From UASB124 sp041662445 (lineage in GTDB: Bacteria > Babelota > Babeliae > Babelales > RVW-14), in the NCBI GenBank assembly GCA_041662445.1, contig JBAZSL010000016.1, forward strand, positions 1 to 37,160: a stretch of DNA of 37,160 nucleotides, written 5' to 3'. The translations under genes were made by a program, and so were the position numbers. The notes under the pieces are model-generated. The model saw nothing but the letters and a program-made list of their open reading frames with translations, was not told the origin of the DNA and searched no databases. Below, one piece after another: positions 18,101-25,572 of this stretch. Positions within the stretch are counted from its first letter, which is position 1; each line of letters starts with the position of its first letter.

Positions 18101-19168
18101 GAGGGCGCTCAGACGCTTACTATCAAAGATTCAACGCAGATTGACCTGGAAAATGGATCGCTGCTCAAAGTATCTGGTCCAGGACGCGTTGAGCTTGCGG
18201 ATGGTATGATTTTGAACTTCAAGAATACGAGCCCTGCTCCTGCCATTGGTCATGCTGGTCCAAAGCTGGTGCTTACCGATCGTGCAGTCATGAGTGTTGT
18301 GGCGAATTCAACGGCCAATATATTGGGCATCGGAAGCGTCATTGTTGAGCAGGCTGCAAGCATTCTTTTGGATGCTATGGTAAGTAAGCTGCTCGTTGGC
18401 CGCGATACGCCTACGGACAATGGATTAGTTGGTGGACCATCATCCCTGACGGCCAACAATATTTTATTTTATGTTACCCACGGCGGTCAGATATGGGTTG
18501 AACCAGTTGTGCTTGAAGATCGCCATTTGCGTGGCGATCCTAGTGCGCGATTCTCAGCACACTATGCAACGACCTACATCAAATTTGAAAATGGTGCGAC
18601 GTTGGGTGTTGGTCCTGCGGGTGTATTTGAGGTTAATTCGTCAAATGCATCGAACATAAGTGCCATCCCCGGCAACCTTGTTGAGCTTGCGTTTAATCGC
18701 AGCTCGCTTATTGTTTCGGGCGGCGGCATATTCGCGCTGGGAGACAATCAAGGAATTACGCCTACTACGTTTAGTTACGATGGCCTTGAGGCATATATAG
18801 ATTGGGATACTGCGTCAGATAAGGGCCCGGGATTTGTTCGTTACGTCAACAGTGATGCCGACAAAACGATTACCGGTCGTATTACGTATCATTCAGATGA
18901 CCTGTACGCAACCATCCCTGATATGACATCACAACGATTGATGCGCGCATTGATGAATAGATCATCCAATTTAACCTCAAGCACGCTGTTGCTCGATATG
19001 TATGGTGATTCAAGGGTTTGGACAGTCGCTGGATTTTTGTCAGATGCCCTGGATACCAATGATGTTATAGATGATGAAAGAACGGTAAATGGCGCTGTGT
19101 ATGTTGATGGGCATAACAGTAAGACAAGCGACAAATTTACAGTCAATCCAGATGGCAGTCTTACGTAA
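15161..19168 (+). CDS. Giant exported beta-helix-like protein (1335 aa), third of three
   Basis: The start is GTG at 15161 behind AAGGGAGAAGTAAC; the signal peptide spans about 1-22 (MNIKNKVYALIVLSTVPLA, then VIG). The N-terminal half repeats the module of the neighbouring genes: SINGHGCVLDL (about 228) and a more diverged TLDGNGACIYF (about 428). Residues about 752-890 differ, being low in beta-helix character and strongly basic (QPKQKKIAKSKHGKNALHRG). A second Asn/Gly/Val-rich repetitive half then follows to the end. The basic stretch could be a linker or processing site; this is a guess. No barrel or anchor is seen. The C-terminus ends FTVNPDGSLT. The 812-aa barrel gene starts 62 bases on with no obvious terminator between. 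Confidence 0.8.
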   Translation: MNIKNKVYALIVLSTVPLAVIGKITFTAATSTLKVSGSAKIVPKTKLTITTGTLSQGKNAKLEGNNYTFDNGSLTQETGSKVSASTCTLNPKANTLASQKQTVSSGGKLTQKVVVSGKNASLEGFAVSFSKHTIILADADTILEYSVISNQPSEIILHGGTVKLFNDLKFSGTATLVGSGLIDYNDRALWLDDTARTFGDVLWHKGADIEMCGNITLTSDWIFTGTSSINGHGCVLDLSQGGEIVIDRDSKLFLNDVHITGLGNTAGKIILRNADSVVLASNSTFRLDDNLTTSNGTFYMYGGPSTFLLGPVSWTFDTGTGNIVVDGTTLWLDCLNSPLVRGKVYAPLAVPTNQTNLAIDLASGHLSLLNRGTIKEAVDANFTFSGTTPPTPNPDEIIFDDNVSGTISLAKCVCVGKDQTIRITGNATLDGNGACIYFSTDPRAQLTVMPDTILTLSNICLCHMHQDVLDLRDRSRIKIGANVHWGMINDITFTANAQIGVENTELGANIFTLCGEAGRAMFNVRPEVPVFEDIFTYNRPNQTFRLGHNTLQLDSAGVSGLDYIYFYNDVDFSAAIALSGNSAVDIDSRYTARQVYREDDALTEPFIALIGQNDYGTAMNFFVEGSENDLILHKDGLILGGNVAFGDDPSNDLHVHMNAPELYNPAVLSNEERAKARAAYETMLEVRPNEQFPFVMFSGDPGMYLYSQDGLAHLDFFDRDAAAVIETTNSFEVDDNSLLTYNRLWLLYNPIKQYSRIFRSAGFELIGEGLDPSFIRMPRRALSGNIAPSAIYKKRQYDKMMLVVHQRDSVHKVKQDKIDQYINAQPKQKKIAKSKHGKNALHRGIDLSDDEVRAVTTEQPRRTIHPPLNNLGAVRYDQPVWKGIHDLKAQSGLKPLSGNLAAQDATIKNFSVDNSLSLNLSLLGNAIVELGADVDLINGTHIINIVGTGNVIKLKTYNFAIDPNTFYFNTNAAVTFEFPDEGAQTLTIKDSTQIDLENGSLLKVSGPGRVELADGMILNFKNTSPAPAIGHAGPKLVLTDRAVMSVVANSTANILGIGSVIVEQAASILLDAMVSKLLVGRDTPTDNGLVGGPSSLTANNILFYVTHGGQIWVEPVVLEDRHLRGDPSARFSAHYATTYIKFENGATLGVGPAGVFEVNSSNASNISAIPGNLVELAFNRSSLIVSGGGIFALGDNQGITPTTFSYDGLEAYIDWDTASDKGPGFVRYVNSDADKTITGRITYHSDDLYATIPDMTSQRLMRALMNRSSNLTSSTLLLDMYGDSRVWTVAGFLSDALDTNDVIDDERTVNGAVYVDGHNSKTSDKFTVNPDGSLT

Positions 19169-19230
19169 TTTGTGTGGAAATAACGTAAAAAAGTAGAGCA
19201 CGATGACGGTTTATTACCAAGGGGAGACAC

Positions 19231-21669
19231 ATGAAGAAAACTAGCTTGTGGTTATTGCTTGCGGCCTTTGCGCTGGGCAGTACGTGCACGGCCCGTGTCA
19301 ACGATGACGACGAAGAAAGTCGTGAACACAAAGAGAGGCGGGAACGGCATAGAGCGGAGCGCGAGGCTCGCGAAGAACAGGAGCATCGTGAGCGTGAGGC
19401 TCGCCGCGCTGAGCGTGAAGAACGCAAAAAAATGAAAAAAGAAGAGCATGCACAAGTTCAAGAGAATGATGATCAATCCGAACGTGCAAAGCGCAAAGAA
19501 GAACGCAAGGCTCGCCATGAACAAGAGCGACTTGAGCGCGAACAACGGCATGAAGCAAAGCGCCACGTGAGGACAGCCAAGAAGCATGACATGGTACAAG
19601 AAGAAGAATCTTCTGATCGTCAGATGCATAGAGCAGAGCGTGAAGCACGACGTGCAGAACGAGAGAAAGCGCGTAGTGAGCGTGCCATTCGTAGAGAGCA
19701 AGAGCGCAAAGAACACGGAGAAAATAAACATCTTGAGCGCGAGAAAAAAGAGTCGACGCGCGAGCAAAGACGGCACGAAAAAGAGCTGCGTGAAGAACAA
19801 GAACATCGTGATCGCGAGGCGCGCCGTGCAGAACGCAAACATGAGCGTGATGAAAAACGAGCCAAGACTGAAAAGCCCTATAAAGAAATGAAACGAGAGG
19901 CTCAGTCGATGCGTGAAGAGCGTCGTGAGAAACGCCATGAGAAACGTCATGCATCAGAGAATAGAGAGAAAGAAAAAACGCAGCGTCGCCATCTTGAGCG
20001 TGAATCCAAAGCGCGTCGCAGCGAAGAAAAAACCAAATCGCGCAGAGATTCGCGTTTGCGCAATTATGCCGAAATGAATACGTATTGGCGTAACAAACGG
20101 CATGAAAAATATGCTGGCATCCACGCCGACCGTGCTGAACGTGCGCAAAAAATAGTTCAGTGGAAGAAGATGCGCAAGGATATGTCGCGCGAGGACCATG
20201 CTGCCGGTGCGTATGCCGATCTTTACAAATCACCAACGTGGCCAACCAGCGCATTGTTTTTTGAAAAGAGAACGCTGCTCAACATCAATCTTGATTACAA
20301 GTATGCCTGCGATTGCTATGGCCCAAATTATGCGGGCAGCAAGAGTAATATTACTAAGCTGGCGTTTGGTACCGAGCCAATTAGGGTACAGGATGTTTTG
20401 TTAGCGAGTAAGTTGGTTCAACAGCGTCCACGGAAACTAGTTTTGAATGACCCATTGGAAGGTCCTTATTATGCGCATAATGAATATTTGTATTATCTAG
20501 CCAATGAAATCATCAACCTTAAGGGGCGTTCCGAAGAGTATGGGATGTCATTTGATTTTAGCCGTTACATTATTAGCAAAAATGTGGCCATTGGTTTTGA
20601 GATTCCAGTGTTATACAAGCGTAATCGTTTGAGAATGCATAGTAAACTTTCTAATTTTGCGATTAAACCAATTTATCCACCAGATACTACGGGTGATATT
20701 ACCAATGGTGCTTTTGGTCCTATTAGTAAAGAGGTTGTGGCCACTGATGCAACTACTCAGGATCTTGCAGCAGCCAATGTCTTCCTACGCCGCTATGGAG
20801 CAGATCCAGTCCGATTTGTGAGAGATATGCTTGATGCCAAGGGAATGTACGAACTCGGTGGTTCAACCGAAGGCATTGGTGACGTGGCAATCTTCATCAA
20901 TGGACAGATGAATTCAGCCAACTATGACAAATTGGTAGTTGGTCTTCGTGCTCTTTTCCCAACGGGCAAAAAAGCGGCGATGCACAAGCTGTGGGCCCCT
21001 GATCTTGGCAATGGCGGATTCTCTGAGATTGCCGGATTCGGTTCGGTGCTTTTCAGCTATGCCAAATATCTTAATCCCCATATTTGGGCAAATGTATCAT
21101 TTAGTTTACCAGCGCATGTGAATCGTCGCGTGCCACGTAGAATCAATTTGCCTGAAATCGCGGTGGATAATACCGTTTACGGACATCATGTGAGCGAAGT
21201 TAATGGGGAACTTGCTACGGAAATTGCTTTTGGCGATAGAATGTCTCGCGCTCAGAGTGATGGTACGGAAATTACCTCCCCAAGTACCGCCGCTGCCATT
21301 GACGACTACGATTCTTCCGTACGCAACTTTGGCGACAAAGCAACCAGCGTCCGCATTACCAAAGGAACAGAATTCAAATTCAGAGTTGGTAACATGTTTG
21401 AACGCTTCATGCTTCCCCGCGCCTTCTTGGATATGTTCTATGACTTCCGCGGCAAGCTCAAAGATACAGCAACAGGCTTGACGGCAGATCAATATGATGT
21501 TGATTCACTTGTCAAAGAAACCGTCCAACTTGAGCATCGCATTGGTCTTGATTGGAGTTATCAGGCCGACCTTGGCTCTCGCGTCCATCTTGGCTTGCTC
21601 TACACCTTTGCCGGTAGGAATGTGCCAAAGACATTTGAACTTAGCGGGACTTACAACTACGCATTCTAG
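19231..21669 (+). CDS. Exported protein with long charged helix and C-terminal outer-membrane barrel (812 aa)
   Basis: The signal peptide is residues 1-21 (MKKTSLWLLLAAFALGSTCT, then A). Residues about 25-330 are almost entirely E, R, K, H, A and Q (for example EEQEHREREARRAEREE), typical of a long single alpha-helix or coiled coil, with internal repeats. From about 340 on the composition changes to that of an outer-membrane barrel, with alternating aromatic and hydrophobic strands (TLLNINLDYKYACDCYG; RVHLGLLYTFAGRN). It ends GTYNYAF, a terminal phenylalanine consistent with a BAM-recognised beta-signal. I know no named family with this architecture. The helix probably spans or probes the periplasm. 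It directly follows the three beta-helix genes, suggesting a shared surface structure. Confidence 0.82.
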   Translation: MKKTSLWLLLAAFALGSTCTARVNDDDEESREHKERRERHRAEREAREEQEHREREARRAEREERKKMKKEEHAQVQENDDQSERAKRKEERKARHEQERLEREQRHEAKRHVRTAKKHDMVQEEESSDRQMHRAEREARRAEREKARSERAIRREQERKEHGENKHLEREKKESTREQRRHEKELREEQEHRDREARRAERKHERDEKRAKTEKPYKEMKREAQSMREERREKRHEKRHASENREKEKTQRRHLERESKARRSEEKTKSRRDSRLRNYAEMNTYWRNKRHEKYAGIHADRAERAQKIVQWKKMRKDMSREDHAAGAYADLYKSPTWPTSALFFEKRTLLNINLDYKYACDCYGPNYAGSKSNITKLAFGTEPIRVQDVLLASKLVQQRPRKLVLNDPLEGPYYAHNEYLYYLANEIINLKGRSEEYGMSFDFSRYIISKNVAIGFEIPVLYKRNRLRMHSKLSNFAIKPIYPPDTTGDITNGAFGPISKEVVATDATTQDLAAANVFLRRYGADPVRFVRDMLDAKGMYELGGSTEGIGDVAIFINGQMNSANYDKLVVGLRALFPTGKKAAMHKLWAPDLGNGGFSEIAGFGSVLFSYAKYLNPHIWANVSFSLPAHVNRRVPRRINLPEIAVDNTVYGHHVSEVNGELATEIAFGDRMSRAQSDGTEITSPSTAAAIDDYDSSVRNFGDKATSVRITKGTEFKFRVGNMFERFMLPRAFLDMFYDFRGKLKDTATGLTADQYDVDSLVKETVQLEHRIGLDWSYQADLGSRVHLGLLYTFAGRNVPKTFELSGTYNYAF
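19375..19430. repeat. Internal repeat in charged-helix region, copy 1
   Basis: Encodes EQEHREREARRAEREERKK. It is repeated with synonymous drift about 420 bases downstream within the same gene, showing growth of the helix by duplication. Confidence 0.7.
19795..19850. repeat. Internal repeat in charged-helix region, copy 2
   Basis: Encodes EQEHRDREARRAERKHERD, in the same frame as the copy at 19375-19430. Many third-position differences indicate an old duplication under protein-level selection. Confidence 0.7.
21597..21628. repeat. 32-bp exact repeat, copy A (3' end of barrel gene)
   Basis: Identical to 23987-24018. Here it is in frame and encodes the barrel strand LYTFAGRNVP near the end of the 812-aa protein. 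Confidence 0.9.
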
Positions 21670-21694
21670 TTGTTCAAACTGCGGTAATAAACCA

Positions 21695-21722
21695 AAAGGG
21701 CCGGTGTAAAAGCTGGCCCTTT
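21695..21722 (+). terminator. Probable terminator after the barrel gene
   Basis: The arms AAAGGGCC (21695-21702) and GGCCCTTT (21715-21722) form a perfect 8-bp stem, 26 bases after the stop codon. The T-run is short, so termination may be partial, possibly in both directions. Confidence 0.6.
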
Positions 21723-21775
21723 AACGTGTTCAGAGTATTACGTCTTGACCGGCATAATGAAGGAAGGATTCGGCG

Positions 21776-24007
21776 ATGTTGTGGAAAAAATGTATAAACG
21801 TGATCTGTCTGACGGCGTTTTTTATAGGATATCTACGACATTTTTGTTTTGCGGCGACTTCTTTGCCGGCGGTTCCTTTGTCTGAGCAAGATCAATTGGT
21901 ATCCATAATTTTGGGCGAGCAAGAATACCCTCCTGAAAATTTAAGAAGTGGTGTGGTGTTTAGGCAGCTCCTCATAAATCGCTTTGAAAATTATTGGGCT
22001 CAGTATGTTGAGCCTGAAAAAAAGCGTGTAGAGACCGATTTGCAGAAGTATTGGCAAGATGTCGAAGAAAAATGCAAACAGCTTGCTCAAACTGGCAAAT
22101 TTCCCTATTCACAAACAGAAGCTGATCTTTTGGCATGTTTCAATAAAACGGATATTCCGGACGGAGAAGAACAAAGCCGTCTAAAGAATGCGCTTGATGT
22201 AAAAATAACTGACATCATTTCAAAATTCTTGTACGACGATTTTGGGCGTTTTGAGCATTTAGCTGCTGAATGCAAAAAGGCGTTGGATACAGAAAAATTG
22301 TACAGCCCGACCCATTATGTTTGTTATCACGCGCTGAGAGGGGAGCTTGGTGTTTTAAATTTGGTGTATCAAAAGATTCACAATCTCCAAAATCTTGCAG
22401 GTGTACACCAGCTAATGTTGCGATTTGATACCACAATCAATTGTTTCGGCGCGGTTGATCTAAATGATTTTCTTGATAAAACACAGAAATTTAAAGCGCC
22501 ATTTTATGCGCAATGCAGTTTTGGTCAAGGCAAATGGAGTCAACTTCCAGGTGGAAGCGGACTTTTTGATCATGCAGGAAATATTCGTGCACAGTTGCTT
22601 TCCGTGAATTTATCATTGTTTGGCAGTGAGCGGGTGCAGGGAGAGGCAACTATTCAATATTTTATACAGGGGGGTGGCGTTTTTTCGCAAAGAGAAGAAG
22701 AGGTTTTGAATGGTATTTTTGGAAAACTTGGATTTAATACAAAATTTGTGAATAAAATTTTAATGCTTTTTTCAAAATGCACAGGTTCTCAAATGTTTAA
22801 CATGCTTTTTCAATTTCTTATTGATAAAAAGTATGTTGATGAGGTTCTTTACCTGTCGCACAAAGGTGGGAAATCGATCGGTTTAGCTTCTGATTTTTCA
22901 CTTAATATTGGCCTTGGATGGCGAGATTTGCCTTTGTGGCTTGCATGGTTGCGCAAAAATAATGAGTGGGATGATACCCCCAACCCAGATTTTCCAGGTC
23001 CTGAAGAACCGCGCGATAGAATCAAAAAGATTTCTACTTTTTTAGACCAGTGTATGATGCACCCACGGGAATTAAGTGTAGATGCTAAGGGAAACAGCTA
23101 TTCAATTTTGGCGTGGAAACAAGCGCGTATTTGGATTCCAGGGTTATTCAAGATTCCGGCTCATGCGTATAAAATTAACGTTTACTATAATCGTCCGATG
23201 CAACCAAAAGAGCTGACAGAGCTTGAACAAGGGTTAGATACAATTTTCCATGAAATAATGCAAGATCAATTTATAAGAATGGTTGTAGCTTCTGGTGGAT
23301 TTTCCAAGCAACAGCTTCCGCCCTCACCTCTGTTGCAAGGAACTCGATTAGGACTCTTTTATCAAACACAAATGCAAGGTGCTGTAGATCGATTGAAAAA
23401 ATTTATGGAAGCTTCTTCTGAAAATGAACGATTCAAAATTGCAAGTGAGCAGTTTGACCAGCAACGACGTCCATCACAACCTTCGTTGCTTGGCCAAATA
23501 CCGGTGAGTTATACCATTGATAAACAACAGGCCGATCTTTTCGCATTAAAGGTTGATGTTAATAACGGAGAAAAATTTCACGAAGCTCGTACTGGCGCAG
23601 TTCAAGCCTTAAAATCACCGGATACAAAAGTACAGATACTTGGGCTGAAAGTTTTGCAGGCACTTGTTGAACAAGGCCAAGATCTAGAGATCGCTCTAGC
23701 TAAAGCACAAGAAGCTATAACATCCGATGATAGGGACGTGCGTAATAATGCGCGCCGTTTGTTTGATGAGCTCTTTGCCCGTGGAAAAGGATTTGTGGAA
23801 GCAAAAAAGAAAGCCGAAGAACTTGTACCATCTGAAGATAGCGAAACTTCGAAAATGGGTCGTAACTTTTTGCTAGAAATAGGCCGTGTCTATAAAGCGC
23901 GCCTGTGTGTTACGCAACAAGTTGTTGCGCGTGAAAAATACACAAAGCAGGATAACTTTGATCCAAACTTCGTGCAGCACCAGTTGGCTCTACACCTTTG
24001 CCGGTAG
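21776..24007 (+). CDS. Large exported protein with C-terminal HEAT-like repeats (743 aa), function unknown
   Basis: I do not recognise the family. Residues 1-26 form a signal peptide (MLWKKCINVICLTAFFIGYL, cleavage near CFA). The N-terminal half is mostly helical and charged; the middle is mixed and globular (for example SIGLASDFSLNIGLGWRDLP). Residues about 600-715 look like HEAT/armadillo-type helical pairs (AVQALKSPDTKVQILGLKVL, then DRDVRNNARRLFDELF). The last residues (LALHLCR) are encoded, in a different frame, by a 32-bp copy of the neighbouring barrel gene's 3' end, and the stop lies inside that copy. The natural C-terminus may therefore be altered by recombination, a frameshift or an assembly error. 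It converges on rplQ. Confidence 0.75.
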   Translation: MLWKKCINVICLTAFFIGYLRHFCFAATSLPAVPLSEQDQLVSIILGEQEYPPENLRSGVVFRQLLINRFENYWAQYVEPEKKRVETDLQKYWQDVEEKCKQLAQTGKFPYSQTEADLLACFNKTDIPDGEEQSRLKNALDVKITDIISKFLYDDFGRFEHLAAECKKALDTEKLYSPTHYVCYHALRGELGVLNLVYQKIHNLQNLAGVHQLMLRFDTTINCFGAVDLNDFLDKTQKFKAPFYAQCSFGQGKWSQLPGGSGLFDHAGNIRAQLLSVNLSLFGSERVQGEATIQYFIQGGGVFSQREEEVLNGIFGKLGFNTKFVNKILMLFSKCTGSQMFNMLFQFLIDKKYVDEVLYLSHKGGKSIGLASDFSLNIGLGWRDLPLWLAWLRKNNEWDDTPNPDFPGPEEPRDRIKKISTFLDQCMMHPRELSVDAKGNSYSILAWKQARIWIPGLFKIPAHAYKINVYYNRPMQPKELTELEQGLDTIFHEIMQDQFIRMVVASGGFSKQQLPPSPLLQGTRLGLFYQTQMQGAVDRLKKFMEASSENERFKIASEQFDQQRRPSQPSLLGQIPVSYTIDKQQADLFALKVDVNNGEKFHEARTGAVQALKSPDTKVQILGLKVLQALVEQGQDLEIALAKAQEAITSDDRDVRNNARRLFDELFARGKGFVEAKKKAEELVPSEDSETSKMGRNFLLEIGRVYKARLCVTQQVVAREKYTKQDNFDPNFVQHQLALHLCR

Positions 24008-24018
24008 GAATGTGCCAA
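23987..24018. repeat. 32-bp exact repeat, copy B (end of 743-aa gene)
   Basis: Identical to 21597-21628 but read in another frame by the 743-aa gene, supplying its last codons and TAG stop. In the barrel frame it would again read LYTFAGRNVP, but what follows is not barrel-like and runs into the rplQ terminator. Confidence 0.9.
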
Positions 24019-24026
24019 GGGGTTCC

Positions 24027-24058
24027 AAAAAAAAGAGCCGGCGCAAAAACCGGCTCTT
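24027..24058 (-). terminator. Terminator of the ribosomal gene run (after rplQ)
   Basis: On the minus strand a perfect 9-bp GC-rich stem (arms 24050-24058 and 24033-24041, 8-base loop) is followed by a run of eight T, partly overlapping the stem. It lies 28 bases past the rplQ stop. On the plus strand the tail is A/T mixed, so its main use is for the ribosomal operon. Confidence 0.85.
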
Positions 24059-24085
24059 AAAATTTATATCGTAAAAAACGGGCTC

Positions 24086-24445
24086 TTATAGAACCCATTC
24101 AAGACGAGCAACCGGAGCTGTATCGCTCATGCGATTGCCGAGTGAAATAATGCGGGTATAGCCGCCTGGGCGTGTAAGGTACTTAGGTGCAATTTCTTTG
24201 ATTAATTTAGTGATGGCGATCTGGCTGTAAGGAAGTTCGCTCTTCAGCCGACGAATGGTATTAAAATTGTAACCATCGCGTGCGATAGTGACCATCTTTT
24301 CAGCGATGCGCTGTACTTCTTTTGCGCGAACCTTGGAAGTCTGTAAACAACCGTACGTGATAAGATGAATAACCTGATTACGCAACAAGGCCTTGCGGTG
24401 ACCCGGTTTGCGATTTAATTTTTTGCGTCCGTTTTGATGCATCAT
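24086..24445 (-). CDS. rplQ: 50S ribosomal protein L17
   Basis: L17 is a large-subunit protein near the tunnel exit. The 119 residues include the family N-terminus GRKKLNRKPGHRKALLRNQV and the C-terminal GGYTRIISLGNRMSDTAPVA. Two adjacent ATGs are possible starts. It is the last gene of the alpha group, directly after rpoA, and is followed by a strong terminator at 24027-24058. Confidence 0.95.
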   Translation of the reverse strand: MMHQNGRKKLNRKPGHRKALLRNQVIHLITYGCLQTSKVRAKEVQRIAEKMVTIARDGYNFNTIRRLKSELPYSQIAITKLIKEIAPKYLTRPGGYTRIISLGNRMSDTAPVARLEWVL

Positions 24446-24479
24446 GACGTGCTACCTTTTACAACGTTTTATTCAAAAT

Positions 24480-25535
24480 TTATTGGCCGTTTTTCTCTCG
24501 CTCTTTGAGCGCCTTTTTGAGATCAAGTTCTTTGACGTTCATGCCTAATGAGAGCCCAAAAGCGGTGAGAATTTCTTTAACTTCACGTAACGACTTACGT
24601 CCAAAATTCTTGATTTTAAGTACATCATCTTCAGTCAGGTTGACCAGGTCAATGACGCGCTTAATGCCAGCACCCACTAAACAATTGTGAGCGCGTACCG
24701 AAAATTCAAGCTCGTCAATAGGTTTAAGGAACAGTTCAACCGGCAAGCCCTTAGTTGGGCTTTCGGTATCAGTAATATGTTCTTTTTCTGTTTCTTCCAC
24801 GGTTGCTTGAGAAATTTCATTGAAAGGAATTTCTTTAGCAAGAAGGAAATGTTCAAATTGCGTGCGTAAAACCGAGGTGCCATAGTGGACGATATCTTGT
24901 GGACCAACAGCGCCATTGGTAAAAATACGCATAACCAACTTATCGCAGTCAAATCGTTCACCAACGCGGGCTTGTTCAACGTGGTATTCAACGCGTCGTA
25001 CCGGTGAAAACATGGCATCCAAATAAATGCGTCCATCTGCTTGCAACGCTTGACCAAGTGGCCATTGTGAAGGCAAATATCCGCGACCGGTTTCGACAAA
25101 AAATTCAATTTCTAAGTCGCCATCAGCTGCTAAATGAGCAAGGACATGATCTTTGTTGATGACGAGCAAGTGGGCATCAGTCTTGATGTCGCCAACCGTG
25201 ACAGGGCCTTCACCCTTTTTGGAAAGATACATTTTGCCAGGAAGCCCTGTGGAGTTTTTGACCACAATCTCTTTGATGTTGAGAAGAACGCTCAAGCTAT
25301 CTTCAACAACGCCTTTGATGGTCGAAAATTCGTTATTAACACCTTTGATAATCAGTGCAGTGACGGCAGAGCCTTCTACTGCCGATAACATGACGCGGCG
25401 CAATGCATTACCCAGAGTGATGCCAAAGCCCGGCTCGAGCGGCTGAACAATAAGTTCACCGTACGTACTTGAACTAACTTTTGTATCCCAACTCACTTTG
25501 GGAAGAATCAAGGGCTTATAATTCATTGTCTGCAT
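24480..25535 (-). CDS. rpoA: DNA-directed RNA polymerase subunit alpha
   Basis: Alpha dimerises to start RNA polymerase assembly, and its C-terminal domain contacts UP elements and activators. The 351 residues comprise an N-terminal domain (GFGITLGNALRRVMLSAVEG near 36-55), a linker rich in E, T and S, and a C-terminal domain with helix-hairpin-helix-like LKIKNFGRKSLREVKEIL near 307-324. A second ATG three codons in is a possible start. It sits between rpsD and rplQ in the standard order. Confidence 0.97.
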   Translation of the reverse strand: MQTMNYKPLILPKVSWDTKVSSSTYGELIVQPLEPGFGITLGNALRRVMLSAVEGSAVTALIIKGVNNEFSTIKGVVEDSLSVLLNIKEIVVKNSTGLPGKMYLSKKGEGPVTVGDIKTDAHLLVINKDHVLAHLAADGDLEIEFFVETGRGYLPSQWPLGQALQADGRIYLDAMFSPVRRVEYHVEQARVGERFDCDKLVMRIFTNGAVGPQDIVHYGTSVLRTQFEHFLLAKEIPFNEISQATVEETEKEHITDTESPTKGLPVELFLKPIDELEFSVRAHNCLVGAGIKRVIDLVNLTEDDVLKIKNFGRKSLREVKEILTAFGLSLGMNVKELDLKKALKEREKNGQ

Positions 25536-25572
25536 CCATTTCTTAAAACATCACAACTGAGCATGTTTACCG

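Noticed and set aside
15161..19168. Classical autotransporter assignment for the giant secreted protein
   Set aside because: There is no C-terminal translocator barrel; the C-terminus is FTVNPDGSLT without an aromatic beta-signal.
19375..19850. Repeated units resembling a CRISPR or tandem-repeat array
   Set aside because: The units are in-frame, drifted at third positions and encode a continuous charged helix. There are no spacers or constant repeats.
19298..20254. Long open frames on the minus strand (318 and 232 codons) opposite the charged-helix region
   Set aside because: They arise from the biased E/R/K codons of the 812-aa gene on the other strand. They have His/Leu/Cys-rich nonsense composition and no ribosome-binding sites, while the plus frame has a signal peptide and a barrel domain.
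23886..24074. A 62-codon frame containing LYTFAGRNVP at the end of the 743-aa gene
   Set aside because: It overlaps the 743-aa gene, lacks a ribosome-binding site and reads into the terminator. The motif is explained by the 32-bp repeat.
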